DNA of 25,176 nt from CALKMS01 sp036796755 (GTDB taxonomy: Bacteria; Actinomycetota; Aquicultoria; SKW223; CALKMS01), in assembly GCA_036796755.1 (NCBI GenBank), contig DAIRCJ010000015.1, forward strand, positions 1-25,176, given 5' to 3'. How positions within the stretch are numbered: the stretch's first letter is position 1; each line of letters opens with the position of its first letter. The notes beneath the pieces are model-generated. The model did no database searches and was not told the origin of the DNA. It saw nothing but the letters and a program-made list of their open reading frames with translations. The translations under genes were made by a program, and so were the position numbers. This document shows, one piece after another, positions 1 through 6,959 of this stretch.

Positions 1-1
1 C

Positions 2-337
2 GCGGCTGACATTAATTATCAGGGGAGCATTACTATTGATGAGAAGCTACTTTATGCAGCTAAAATTGCTCCTTTTGAAAAGGTTCAGGTTGTTGATGTC
101 ACCAATGGAGCTCGTCTGGAAACCTATGTTATAAAAGGAAAGCCAGGAAGCGGAGAGGTGGTTATTAATGGAGCGGCCGCTCGCCTTGTTCATCCCGGCG
201 ATCTGATAATCGTCCTTTCCTATACCTTTCTTCACCAGGAGGAGTTGGAAAAGCACCAACCGTTGGTTGTTTTTGTCAACGAAAAAAATGAAATAGCTGA
301 AGTTAAAAAATACAACCCCGATTTTGACAGCTGCTAA
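2..337 (+). CDS. panD: Aspartate 1-decarboxylase (PanD), 5' end cut off by the window
   Basis: The enzyme converts L-aspartate to beta-alanine for pantothenate and coenzyme A synthesis in the cytoplasm. The window begins inside the gene: 111 codons are visible and, by comparison with E. coli PanD, about 16 N-terminal residues are missing. The pro-enzyme self-cleavage site Tyr-Gln-Gly-Ser is visible (bases 17-28). Its serine becomes the pyruvoyl cofactor, matching Gly24-Ser25 of E. coli. The DVTNGARLETY and NGAARLVHPGD segments are family hallmarks. The next gene, nadB, also uses aspartate, and coaX lies 5 kb downstream, so the area is rich in vitamin and cofactor genes. An 79-base gap separates it from nadB. 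I am confident in the family; only the start is unseen. Confidence 0.93.
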   Translation, partial: AADINYQGSITIDEKLLYAAKIAPFEKVQVVDVTNGARLETYVIKGKPGSGEVVINGAAARLVHPGDLIIVLSYTFLHQEELEKHQPLVVFVNEKNEIAEVKKYNPDFDSC

Positions 338-416
338 TTAATTTTATTAGCCTTTTCTTCACTTGTAACATTAGTATTATTGTTGGAAAATTAAGACACC
401 ATTTAAAGGAGGAAGT

Positions 417-2048
417 TTGTTTTTCCGTTATTTGCTTGGTTTTTCAACTGATAAATTGAGAAGTAGCCTCTGGGATGTTTTGATTGTTGGTTCCGGAGTT
501 GCTGGTCTATCAGTGGCTTTGAAACTGGGCAATAAAGCCAAAACTCTTCTTATCACCAAGGGGAGCTTATCAGAAAGCTCGAGTTACGAGGCTCAGGGCG
601 GGGTGGCGGTAGCTTTAAGTCCTGAAGATAGCTTTGAAAAACACGCGGAGGACACCCTTAAAGTTGGAGATGGTTTGAGTTCAGAAGAAGTGTCAAGAAT
701 TGTGGCCCGGGAAGGCATAGAAAGAATAAAAGAATTGTTAAAAATAAAAATAAGTTTTGACCGTTTAAATGGTGACTTTGATTATTCCTTAGAAGGAGGG
801 CACTCCCGACCTCGAATTCTTCACCGGGCTGATCAAACCGGGAAAGCAATAGTTGAAGGTCTTAAAAAGGAGCTCAAACGACTTAATCTTCTGGAGGTCA
901 GAGAAAAGACCACTCTTGTGGATGTCTTAACCCTTTCCAACCAGGTGGTTGGCGCTTTGGTCCTTTCACCTGAAGGCGAACCAGAGATTATCCGGGCAAA
1001 GGTAATTGTTCTGGCTACCGGAGGGCTGGGAGAGGTTTACTCTCATACCACTAATCCACCCGTTGCTACAGGTGATGGGTTGGCGGCGGCTTTTAGGGCG
1101 GGAGCTCAAATAGCGGATATGGAGTTTGTTCAGTTTCACCCCACCGCTTTGGATCAGGCTTCTCATCGGCGACTGCTTTTAACTGAAGCTTTAAGAGGAG
1201 AAGGAGCATTTCTCCTTAATCAGCAGGGGAAGAGGATAATGGAAGGTGTGCATCCCTTAAAAGAACTGGCGCCTCGTTTTCTTGTGGTTCGACAAATGGT
1301 GGAAGAACAAAAAAAAGGAAATCGGGTTTTTCTTGATTGTCGCCATTTGCCAGCGGAAAAAATAAAAACCAAGTTTAGGTATGTCTGGCAAAGGCTGGAG
1401 GAAGCGGGGTTTAATTTAGTCAGGGATTTAATCCCGGTTGCTCCAGCTGCTCATTTTTCTATTGGGGGAATAAAAACCGATTTATGGGGTTTTACTGGAA
1501 TAAAGGGTCTTTATGCCTGCGGGGAAGTAGCGGCAACCTATCTGCATGGCGCCAATCGCCTGGCCAGTAACTCGCTTTTGGAAGGGCTGGTTTTTGGCTG
1601 GCGAGTGGGGGAAGCTGTTGAGGATAACTTGAAAACTGCCTCTCCCTTTTCTTATCCTGAAACAGGAGAAGAGATAAGTTTTGAGGTTAAGAATAAAAGC
1701 AAGGTTGGGTTAAAGCTTTCGGAATTGAGAGGGGAACTGGGTAAGCTAATGTTAGAAAAGGCTGGTCCAGTAAGAAACGAAGATTATCTTAAAGATTTAG
1801 TCCTTTTTTTAGAGACAAACAAGCAGGTGATGAAAATGGACTTTATTTCACGGGACTACATTGAACTGGTAAATCTCTGGACAGTGGCTTGGTTGATTGC
1901 TCGTGCCGCTCAGGAAAGGAGAGAGTCTCGGGGAGTCCATTTTCGGGAGGATTTTCCCGAAAGGAACGATTCTAAATTTCTTGGTCATTTTATTTTTCAA
2001 CGGGGTGAAGACCATGTTGAACTGGAATTCTATAGAAAGGATAGTTAA
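417..2048 (+). CDS. nadB: L-aspartate oxidase (NadB)
   Basis: This FAD enzyme oxidises L-aspartate to iminoaspartate, the first step of de novo NAD synthesis. The 543-residue length is normal for the family. The N-terminal FAD-binding GSGVAG motif is at residues 25-30. Other family marks are RADQTGK, the LATGG segment, the QFHPTAL motif, LRGEGA, and the C-terminal GANRLASNSLLEGLVFG segment that binds FAD. The start is a TTG at 417 behind a strong AAAGGAGG (405-412), though the spacing is only four bases. About 18 residues precede the FAD fold, so a slightly later start is not excluded. nadC overlaps its last 35 bases, which indicates translational coupling. nadA (quinolinate synthase), which would complete the route, is not in the window. 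Fumarate reductase flavoproteins are related, but the C-terminal domain and nadC next door favour NadB. Confidence 0.95.
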   Translation: MFFRYLLGFSTDKLRSSLWDVLIVGSGVAGLSVALKLGNKAKTLLITKGSLSESSSYEAQGGVAVALSPEDSFEKHAEDTLKVGDGLSSEEVSRIVAREGIERIKELLKIKISFDRLNGDFDYSLEGGHSRPRILHRADQTGKAIVEGLKKELKRLNLLEVREKTTLVDVLTLSNQVVGALVLSPEGEPEIIRAKVIVLATGGLGEVYSHTTNPPVATGDGLAAAFRAGAQIADMEFVQFHPTALDQASHRRLLLTEALRGEGAFLLNQQGKRIMEGVHPLKELAPRFLVVRQMVEEQKKGNRVFLDCRHLPAEKIKTKFRYVWQRLEEAGFNLVRDLIPVAPAAHFSIGGIKTDLWGFTGIKGLYACGEVAATYLHGANRLASNSLLEGLVFGWRVGEAVEDNLKTASPFSYPETGEEISFEVKNKSKVGLKLSELRGELGKLMLEKAGPVRNEDYLKDLVLFLETNKQVMKMDFISRDYIELVNLWTVAWLIARAAQERRESRGVHFREDFPERNDSKFLGHFIFQRGEDHVELEFYRKDS

Positions 2049-2865
2049 GCTGGCTCTGGAAGAAGATTTGGGGGCTAAGGGTGACCTTACCACTTCAGCT
2101 CTTTTTGGGGCTGAAGAATGGTTTGCTCGGGCAGCCATAATTGCCCGGGAGGGAGGAGTTTTAGCCGGCCTTGAGCTGGTTAAAGCGGTTTTTAAGCTTT
2201 TAGATGACAGAATAGCAGTTGAGCCTAAAATCCAGAATGGTGAGGAGTTTTCCCCTGGGCAAAAAATTTTTTCTATTAAGGGAAGTTTAAAGTCAGTTTT
2301 AAAAGGTGAGAGAACAGCTCTTAATTTCTTGTCTCACCTTTCGGGGGTTGCCACTCTTACTCGAAAGTTCGTTAAAGAAGTGGAACCTTTCGGGGTTCGG
2401 TTAAGAGATACTCGCAAAACTCATCCGGGAATGCGACTTTTGGAAAAAGAAGCTGTGAAGATTGGGGGAGGGGAAAATCATCGGCTGGGCCTTTACGACG
2501 GCGTTTTAATAAAAGACAACCATTTAAAGGCTTATTTTGATCCCAGACAGGCAGTGGAGCGAATAAGGAAAACCTTGCCTGGCCAGGAAATTGAGGTGGA
2601 AGTGGAGAGTCTAAAGCAGCTGGAGGAGCTTTTGCCCCTTTTGCCGGACACAGTCCTGCTTGATAATTTTAAAGACGAAGAAATCGAAAAAGCTGTTGAG
2701 ATGATAGCGGGCCGAGCTAAAATTGAGGTTTCCGGGGGAATGACCTTTGAGCGCTTGAGAAAAGTTGCTTCACTGGGGGTTGATTATATATCACTATCAG
2801 CGATAACAATGGCCGCTCCGCCAATTGATTTTTCTCTGGAAGTTGTTGAAGCGAAAAAGAGGTAA
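2014..2865 (+). CDS. nadC: Nicotinate-nucleotide pyrophosphorylase, carboxylating (NadC)
   Basis: NadC (quinolinate phosphoribosyltransferase) turns quinolinate and PRPP into nicotinate mononucleotide, CO2 and pyrophosphate. The protein has 283 residues, as usual. Family marks include EEDLGAKGDLTT near the N terminus, LNFLSHLSGVATLT, the RDTRKTHPGMR substrate-binding stretch, the GGGENHRLGLYDGVLIKDNH segment, and the C-terminal EVSGG and GVDYIS segments of the barrel. I chose the ATG at 2014, preceded by GGGGTG at 2002-2007. The open frame extends further upstream inside nadB, but those residues do not resemble the family. The 35-base overlap with nadB suggests coupled translation of two enzymes that act in the same pathway. 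Confidence 0.95.
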   Translation: MLNWNSIERIVKLALEEDLGAKGDLTTSALFGAEEWFARAAIIAREGGVLAGLELVKAVFKLLDDRIAVEPKIQNGEEFSPGQKIFSIKGSLKSVLKGERTALNFLSHLSGVATLTRKFVKEVEPFGVRLRDTRKTHPGMRLLEKEAVKIGGGENHRLGLYDGVLIKDNHLKAYFDPRQAVERIRKTLPGQEIEVEVESLKQLEELLPLLPDTVLLDNFKDEEIEKAVEMIAGRAKIEVSGGMTFERLRKVASLGVDYISLSAITMAAPPIDFSLEVVEAKKR

Positions 2866-2872
2866 ACCCGTA

Positions 2873-3481
2873 GTGCTGAATTTTTTGATAGCTATTTTTC
2901 AAAACCAAGGGTATCTAATTGTTTTTCTGGTTTTATTTTTAGAAAACCTGATTCTGGTCGGGTTGTTTTTTCCGGGGGATGTGATGCTTCTTCTGGCTGC
3001 TTTCCTGGTGCGCGAAACTCACTTAAGCCTCTTGAAGTTAATTTTTTTCGGCGTTCTGGGAGCTTTTTCAGGAAATCTTGTCGGTTATTTTCTTGGTCGA
3101 TGGAAAGGAGAGATGATTTTTTCCTTTCTCCCTTTGTCAAAGGAAAATCTGGAAAAGACCAGAAAGTTTTTTGCCAATCACGGTAGCAAAGCCGTTTTTC
3201 TAGCTCGTTTTGCTGCCGGCGTTCGAACTTTTATGCCAACTCTGGCTGGCGCCTATCGTCTTCCCTTTTTATCTTTTTCTTTTTATTCTCTGGCGGCTAT
3301 CTTAACCTGGGTTAGTGGAGTTTCTTTGCTGGGTTTTTATTTTGGCCAGAATCTTGAGTTAATAGTTAAACTCCTTAAGAGAGCAAGCTATCTGGGTCTT
3401 TTTATGCTCTTACTGCTTATAGCCCTGGGTTGGTGGTGGGAAAATAAAAGAGAAAATTCTCCAGGTTCTAAGAGAAAATAG
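2873..3481 (+). CDS. DedA family membrane protein
   Basis: This is an integral membrane protein of the DedA/VTT superfamily, whose members are implicated in lipid carrier (undecaprenyl phosphate) or phospholipid translocation and in membrane homeostasis. The predicted 202 residues contain several hydrophobic segments, the FFPGD motif after the first one, and the conserved ARFAAGVRTFMPTLAG stretch, whose arginines are typical of the family. The C terminus is short and basic. The start is taken as GTG at 2873, eight bases after the nadC stop with AGAGG at 2858-2862. An in-frame extension into nadC is less likely. The last 38 bases overlap the reading frame of the birA DNA-binding domain. The exact substrate cannot be told from sequence. 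Confidence 0.87.
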   Translation: MLNFLIAIFQNQGYLIVFLVLFLENLILVGLFFPGDVMLLLAAFLVRETHLSLLKLIFFGVLGAFSGNLVGYFLGRWKGEMIFSFLPLSKENLEKTRKFFANHGSKAVFLARFAAGVRTFMPTLAGAYRLPFLSFSFYSLAAILTWVSGVSLLGFYFGQNLELIVKLLKRASYLGLFMLLLLIALGWWWENKRENSPGSKRK

Positions 3482-4397
3482 GGGCTTTGTTTCGGGAGCG
3501 GCTCTGGCTTTAGAGCTCGGTTTCAGCCGAGCAGCTTTAAACAAGCATATCTTTCAGCTAAAAAATTTAGGCTACCAGATTGAGGCCGTTCCCCGACGAG
3601 GCTACTGCTTGAAGGAAGCTCCGGATGTCCTGTTTGATTTTGAAATTAAATCTTTGCTGGCTACCCGGGAGCTTGGTCGCCAAGTTTATTTTTTTCCCGA
3701 GATAAGCTCCACCCAGGATTTCTGCCGTGAACTGGCAGAAAAAGGAGAAGCTGAAGGAGCTCTGGTAGTAGCTGAAGTTCAAACCCGAGGAAGGGGGAGG
3801 CTGGGAAGGAGTTGGGATTCACCCGCTGGCGGGCTCTGGTTTTCCCTTCTTCTTTACCCCGAGGGAGTTAGCTTTGAAAACCTGGGCTTACTTCCTTTGA
3901 TAGCCGCTCTGGCAATGGCTCGGGCTATAGAGAAAGAAGTCGGAGTTGAAGTTTCTCTGAAATGGCCAAACGATTTACTGATAGGCAGGCGCAAGGTCGG
4001 TGGAGTTTTAACAGAAGTACAAAGCGAGCTGGAAAAGGTTCACTCGGTTCAGCTCGGCTTAGGTTTGAATGTAAACAATCAGCCTCCAACCCAAGCAGCC
4101 TTTCCGGCTACTTCTTTGGCCGAGGTTAGCGGGAAGAAATTAAGAAGAGCTGATATTCTCGCCAGCTTCTTGCTTTTCTTTGAGGGCTTTTATTTTTCTT
4201 TTCGAGACTTGAAAACTGCCCTTCTTCTCAAGGCAATTGAGGGGAAAATGGCTTTCAAGGGGAGAAAGGTAGTCTTGAGAACTTCAGAGGGATTAGAAAG
4301 GGTTAAGATGCTGGGAGTGGATGAGCTTGGCCGCTTGGTGGTTGAGAAAAAGGGTCAGATATCAAAGCTTTTCAGTGGGGAAATTGTTAAAGTATAG
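3444..4397 (+). CDS. birA: Bifunctional biotin-protein ligase / biotin operon repressor (BirA), with a non-standard start
   Basis: BirA forms biotinyl-AMP, transfers biotin to carrier proteins, and represses biotin genes. Read from ATA at 3444 the protein has 317 residues, close to the 321 of E. coli BirA. It begins with a complete winged-helix domain (residues 1-55 or so, including FVSGAALALELGFSRAALNKH and the VPRRGYCL wing). The ligase domain follows: GRGRLGRSW at 116-124, KWPND at 173-177, and the adenylate-contacting lysine of RRKVGG near 184. No ATG, GTG or TTG occurs in frame before the HTH. The first is a TTG at 3609, which would remove the whole domain. The ATA sits five bases after GGTGG in a context that needs only one base change to be ATG. 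A BirA operator at bioY supports a working repressor. Alternatives are a real AUA start, a sequence error, or a ligase-only protein from 3609. Confidence 0.85.
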   Translation: MKEKILQVLRENRGFVSGAALALELGFSRAALNKHIFQLKNLGYQIEAVPRRGYCLKEAPDVLFDFEIKSLLATRELGRQVYFFPEISSTQDFCRELAEKGEAEGALVVAEVQTRGRGRLGRSWDSPAGGLWFSLLLYPEGVSFENLGLLPLIAALAMARAIEKEVGVEVSLKWPNDLLIGRRKVGGVLTEVQSELEKVHSVQLGLGLNVNNQPPTQAAFPATSLAEVSGKKLRRADILASFLLFFEGFYFSFRDLKTALLLKAIEGKMAFKGRKVVLRTSEGLERVKMLGVDELGRLVVEKKGQISKLFSGEIVKV

Positions 4398-4408
4398 TTC
4401 ATTTTCTC

Positions 4409-4437
4409 TTGACAAATCCCTTCTCCTCCTTTTTAAT
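4409..4437 (+). promoter_or_regulatory. Sigma-A type promoter of bioY
   Basis: A perfect -35 TTGACA (4409-4414) is followed by a 17-base spacer and a TTTAAT -10 (4432-4437). Transcription would start near 4444, just before the BirA-like operator and about 35 bases before the bioY start codon. The promoter separates bioY from the upstream birA gene, although read-through from birA is possible. Confidence 0.7.
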
Positions 4438-4446
4438 TATTCCAAA

Positions 4447-4478
4447 TTGTTAACGAAATAGTATAAGGAGGTTTACAT
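4447..4478 (+). promoter_or_regulatory. BirA-type biotin operator in front of bioY
   Basis: The half-site TTGTTAAC (4447-4454), a 16-base gap and the inverted half-site GTTTACAT (4471-4478) match the known bacterial BirA signal, TTGTnAAC and GTTnACAA arms at this spacing, with one mismatch in the last base. The site begins a few bases after the predicted transcription start and covers the ribosome-binding site, ending immediately before the TTG start. Biotinyl-AMP-bound BirA, encoded just upstream, should therefore repress bioY when biotin is plentiful. Confidence 0.72.
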
Positions 4479-5021
4479 TTGGAATCGCAAGCTCGAAAGA
4501 TTGCTTACATTTCCGTTTTTGCTGCCTTGACTGCTACCGGGGCGATGATTTCTCTTCCTCTTCCTTTTTCTTCGGTTCCCTTCACTTTACAGGTCTTGTT
4601 TGTTTTGCTTTCCGGTTTGGTTCTGGGACCTTTTGATGGCGCTCTCTCTCAGCTCGTTTATTTATTAATGGGGGCTGTCGGCCTCCCCGTTTTTGCTCAA
4701 TTTTCCGGGGGTTTAGGGGTGATTCTGGGGAAAACCGGTGGTTATTTGATTGGTTTTGTTTTTGCTTCTTTTGTCGCTGGTTTGCTGGGCAGAGGCTCTA
4801 ACTTCTTAAGACTTTTTCTGGCCTCGGTTTTAGCTCTCTTAATGATTTATTTTTTCGGCGTTTTTCAGCTGAGTTTAGTTCTCAATTTAGGCTTTAAAAA
4901 AGCTTTTATAATCGGTGCCCTCCCTTTTATTCCCTTTGATTTAATTAAAGCTTTAATGGCTGTTTTTTTAGCTCTTAAACTTAAAAAAGCTAGTTTATTA
5001 AAGGAGCAGGAAACGACTTAA
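4479..5021 (+). CDS. bioY: Biotin transporter substrate-binding subunit (BioY)
   Basis: BioY is the membrane S-component that binds and takes up biotin, alone or with an ECF energising module. The protein has 180 residues and is strongly hydrophobic. It carries the family segment PLPFSSVPFTLQVLFVLLSGLVLGP near the N terminus, YLLMGAVGLPVF, then a glycine-rich loop and the LGKTGGYLIGF motif. The C terminus holds ALPFIPFDLIKA, a typical last helix. The start is TTG at 4479 with AAGGAGG at 4465-4471, seven bases upstream. No ecfA/ecfT genes or biotin synthesis genes are in the window, so the cell may rely on uptake. The upstream operator and the neighbouring birA make regulation by biotin very likely. 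Confidence 0.93.
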   Translation: MESQARKIAYISVFAALTATGAMISLPLPFSSVPFTLQVLFVLLSGLVLGPFDGALSQLVYLLMGAVGLPVFAQFSGGLGVILGKTGGYLIGFVFASFVAGLLGRGSNFLRLFLASVLALLMIYFFGVFQLSLVLNLGFKKAFIIGALPFIPFDLIKALMAVFLALKLKKASLLKEQETT

Positions 5022-5052
5022 AATTTGGCGAAAGTTTATCTTTAAGGGCTCG

Positions 5053-5081
5053 TTGCTTTAAAGAAATTGAAATGAAATAAT
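5053..5081 (+). promoter_or_regulatory. Possible promoter of coaX
   Basis: TTGCTT (5053-5058), a 17-base spacer and AATAAT (5076-5081) resemble a weak sigma-A promoter. Transcription would then begin at about 5088, at the start codon itself. The match is modest and the region is AT-rich, so this is tentative. Confidence 0.3.
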
Positions 5082-5088
5082 AAAAGAT

Positions 5089-5853
5089 ATGCTGCTAGCA
5101 GTTGATGTAGGAAATACCCAGACCACCCTGGGGGTTTTTCAGGAAGATAAACTCGTTCACACCTGGCGTTACTCAACCAACAGAGAGGAAACCGGAGACG
5201 AGCTGGCGGTAACCATTAACGGCCTTCTTTCTCTGGCTGATTTAAGTTTGTCGGCTATTGACGGTCTGGTGGTTTCTTCAGTGGTTCCCCATTGCACACT
5301 GGCTTTGCTGGAGCTTTCTAAAAGCCACTTTTCTTTTGCACCTTTAATAGTTAAGCCAGGGATAAAGACGGGCCTTTCCATCCTTTACGAGAATCCTCAA
5401 GAGGTGGGGGCGGATCGAATAGCTAATGCTGTGGGGGCTAAAGAGCTTTTCGGGCCACCGGCTCTGGTAGTGGATTTTGGTACCGCCACCACTTTTGATG
5501 TTTTGTCTCCTCAAGGAGAGTATCTGGGAGGAGCCATTGCTCCCGGCTTGGAAACGGCGGCTGAAGCTCTTTTTACTCGAGCGGCTCGACTCTCCCGGGT
5601 TGAACTTTCTCCTCCTCCTCAGGTAGTTGGGCGAAATACTCAGAATAGTCTTCAGTCGGGTATATTATTTGGTTTCGCTGCTTTAGTGGATGGCCTGGTA
5701 AGAAAAATTCAAAAAGAGACCGGATTTGAAAGCCAGGTGATTGCTACCGGGGGGTTAGCCAGCTTAATGAAGCCTCTTTGCCAAACTTTGGAGCATCTGG
5801 AACCCGATTTAACTCTCTGGGGATTAAAATTTATCTGGGAAAAGAACAAATAG
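5089..5853 (+). CDS. coaX: Type III pantothenate kinase (CoaX)
   Basis: CoaX phosphorylates pantothenate with ATP, the first committed step of coenzyme A synthesis. Its 254 residues are normal for type III enzymes. It has the ASKHA-fold phosphate-1 motif DVGNTQTTLGVF (residues 5-16), the central GADRIANAVGA segment, the DFGTATTFDV phosphate-2 motif, and GGAIAPGLETAAEALFTRAARL, which lines the pantothenate site. TGG near residue 222 belongs to the adenosine region. In many Firmicutes coaX lies near birA, as here, and panD upstream serves the same pathway. The ATG at 5089 lacks a convincing Shine-Dalgarno sequence. The gene runs convergently towards the minus-strand gene at 5892 with only 38 bases between them and no obvious terminator hairpin. 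Confidence 0.96.
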   Translation: MLLAVDVGNTQTTLGVFQEDKLVHTWRYSTNREETGDELAVTINGLLSLADLSLSAIDGLVVSSVVPHCTLALLELSKSHFSFAPLIVKPGIKTGLSILYENPQEVGADRIANAVGAKELFGPPALVVDFGTATTFDVLSPQGEYLGGAIAPGLETAAEALFTRAARLSRVELSPPPQVVGRNTQNSLQSGILFGFAALVDGLVRKIQKETGFESQVIATGGLASLMKPLCQTLEHLEPDLTLWGLKFIWEKNK

Positions 5854-5891
5854 TTTCGGTCAAAAATTCAGTTTAATTAAAGGTTACTGTT

Positions 5892-6242
5892 CTAGCCAGC
5901 TCCGGCTCTTTTTTTAAGAACCTGGGAGATAAGGTTTAAACGGAAGATGCGGTTTTCCATGCGGGCAACAAACTCCTCCAGAAACTTTTCGTTTTCGGGA
6001 ACGGGAGCCAGGGAGTAAACAATACCGCTTTCGGTTTGTTTGCGATTTAAAAAAGAAATTTTAGCCAGATAATCCAGCTCTTTTTCTACTTCTCCAGTTT
6101 TTCGCCCCAGGCGACGGGCTATACCCTCAGCAGTGTCGTAAACACCACGGTTGTGAGCAAAAAAAGTAACTATATCCCAGCTAATAAAGGATACAATGTA
6201 CTTTTTTAAGTAACTTTCGATTTTATTATTGTTAAGAGCCAA
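5892..6242 (-). CDS. Small winged-helix DNA-binding protein, function unknown
   Basis: The 116-residue product resembles a MarR/ArsR-like winged helix: helices in residues 8-30 (YIVSFISWDIVTFFAHN), a predicted recognition region at about 36-62 (DTAEGIARRLGRKTGEVEKELDYLAKI), and a short wing (LNRKQTESGIVYSLAP). A C-terminal helix (residues 83-112) could mediate dimerisation. There are no cysteine clusters or ligand motifs that would name a signal. The start is TTG (6240-6242) behind a purine-rich GGGGAAGGG. A good promoter reads into it. It is the only protein gene on the minus strand here and is divergent from another regulator gene at 6366, which suggests control of the shared intergenic region or of the 6366-8893 module. 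The target is unknown. Confidence 0.75.
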   Translation of the reverse strand: MALNNNKIESYLKKYIVSFISWDIVTFFAHNRGVYDTAEGIARRLGRKTGEVEKELDYLAKISFLNRKQTESGIVYSLAPVPENEKFLEEFVARMENRIFRLNLISQVLKKRAGAG

Positions 6243-6271
6243 CTCTACCCTTCCCCTGTTTTGGTAGGGTT

Positions 6272-6299
6272 ATTATAGCAAACCAGTTTGAGAATTCAA
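6272..6299 (-). promoter_or_regulatory. Promoter of the minus-strand winged-helix gene
   Basis: Read on the minus strand, TTGAAT (plus positions 6294-6299), a 16-base spacer and a perfect TATAAT (6272-6277) form a strong sigma-A type promoter. The start point would fall near 6265, leaving a leader of about 23 bases with the purine-rich ribosome-binding site. Confidence 0.7.
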
Positions 6300-6314
6300 C
6301 TTTTCCCCAAAGAG

Positions 6315-6343
6315 TTGTTTTTTAAGTTTAAAAATGATTTAAT
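6315..6343 (+). promoter_or_regulatory. Promoter of the HTH/dehydrogenase module
   Basis: TTGTTT (6315-6320), a 17-base spacer and TTTAAT (6338-6343) give a plausible sigma-A promoter pointing at the HTH gene at 6366. The start point would be near 6350, inside the palindrome at 6344-6353. Confidence 0.5.
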
Positions 6344-6353
6344 TTGTTAACAA
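6344..6353. promoter_or_regulatory. Palindromic operator candidate TTGTTAACAA
   Basis: This perfect 10-bp palindrome directly follows the predicted -10 box and covers the predicted transcription start of the module, the classical position for a repressor site. The HTH protein encoded next, or the divergent winged-helix protein, is a natural candidate to bind it. The arms also resemble BirA half-sites, but no partner half-site at BirA spacing is present. Confidence 0.45.
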
Positions 6354-6365
6354 GAGTGTGCACAA

Positions 6366-6959
6366 ATGGAAATTATTAGAGTTGGCAACAAAGTTATAAG
6401 CAAAGAAAAGATTAACAACCTGATAAGCAAAATTCTTCAGCTCAGGGCCAGTGGTTCAACCCAGGCTGATGTAGCAAACAGTCTGGGAATAGAGCGTTCT
6501 TTCATCTCGCACTTAGAAGGCCTGGGAGAGGTTCGCTCGGGCAAAAGAGTTGCCCTGGTTGGTTTTCCGGTAGCTAACAAGAAGGAAGTTGAGGATTTAG
6601 CTTTAAAAAAGGGAGTTGAGTTTGTTTATCTTTTAAGCCAGGAAGAGAGAAAATCACTGGAAAGAGAAAAGACTTCAGCTGAAGTTTTCAATGAATTGCT
6701 GGATGTGCTTTCTTTTCTTGTCAACTTTGATTCAGTGGTTTTTCTGGGTTCAGATAAAAGAATTACCCAGTTTGAGCAGATTCTCGGGCAGCGAGTGGTT
6801 GGTTATTCCCTGGGTAAATCTCCAATTTCCAAAAGTGTTGAAGTTGACTTAAGCACTTTGGAAGTTTTACTTGAAAAAGCAGTAAAGCCCAGAAAATGGG
6901 AGGTGTGGCGTGAAAAAGGTCGTCAGCGTAAGCTTAGGTTCTTCAAGAAGAGACCATAA
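6366..6959 (+). CDS. HTH-domain protein, likely regulator of the downstream dehydrogenase-like genes
   Basis: The 197-residue protein has a helix-turn-helix at about residues 31-52 (STQADVANSLGIERSFISHL), similar to Xre-type HTHs. A longer alpha/beta-looking domain follows, beginning GKRVALVGFPV at 60-70, where a beta strand and glycine suggest a nucleotide- or ligand-binding fold. The last 25 residues are very basic (RKWEVWREKGRQRKLRFFKKRP). I do not recognise a characterised family. The start is the ATG at 6366, for which the ribosome-binding site is poor; the leader is predicted to be only about 16 bases. The next gene starts inside its last 50 bases, so the two are translationally coupled and the regulator probably serves the module 6910-8893. 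Autoregulation at the 6344-6353 palindrome is an inference. Confidence 0.78.
   Translation: MEIIRVGNKVISKEKINNLISKILQLRASGSTQADVANSLGIERSFISHLEGLGEVRSGKRVALVGFPVANKKEVEDLALKKGVEFVYLLSQEERKSLEREKTSAEVFNELLDVLSFLVNFDSVVFLGSDKRITQFEQILGQRVVGYSLGKSPISKSVEVDLSTLEVLLEKAVKPRKWEVWREKGRQRKLRFFKKRP

Noticed and set aside
1897..2013. N-terminal extension of nadC
   Set aside because: The extra residues lie inside nadB and do not resemble NadC; ATG 2014 has a ribosome-binding site and matches the family start.
3609..4397. Ligase-only BirA starting at TTG 3609
   Set aside because: The 55 codons before it translate into a clear BirA DNA-binding domain and an operator is present at bioY, so the longer product is preferred despite its odd start.
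6344..6353. Full BirA operator at the HTH gene
   Set aside because: TTGTTAACAA has the half-site sequence, but no second arm exists 16 bases to either side; it is kept only as a general palindromic operator candidate.
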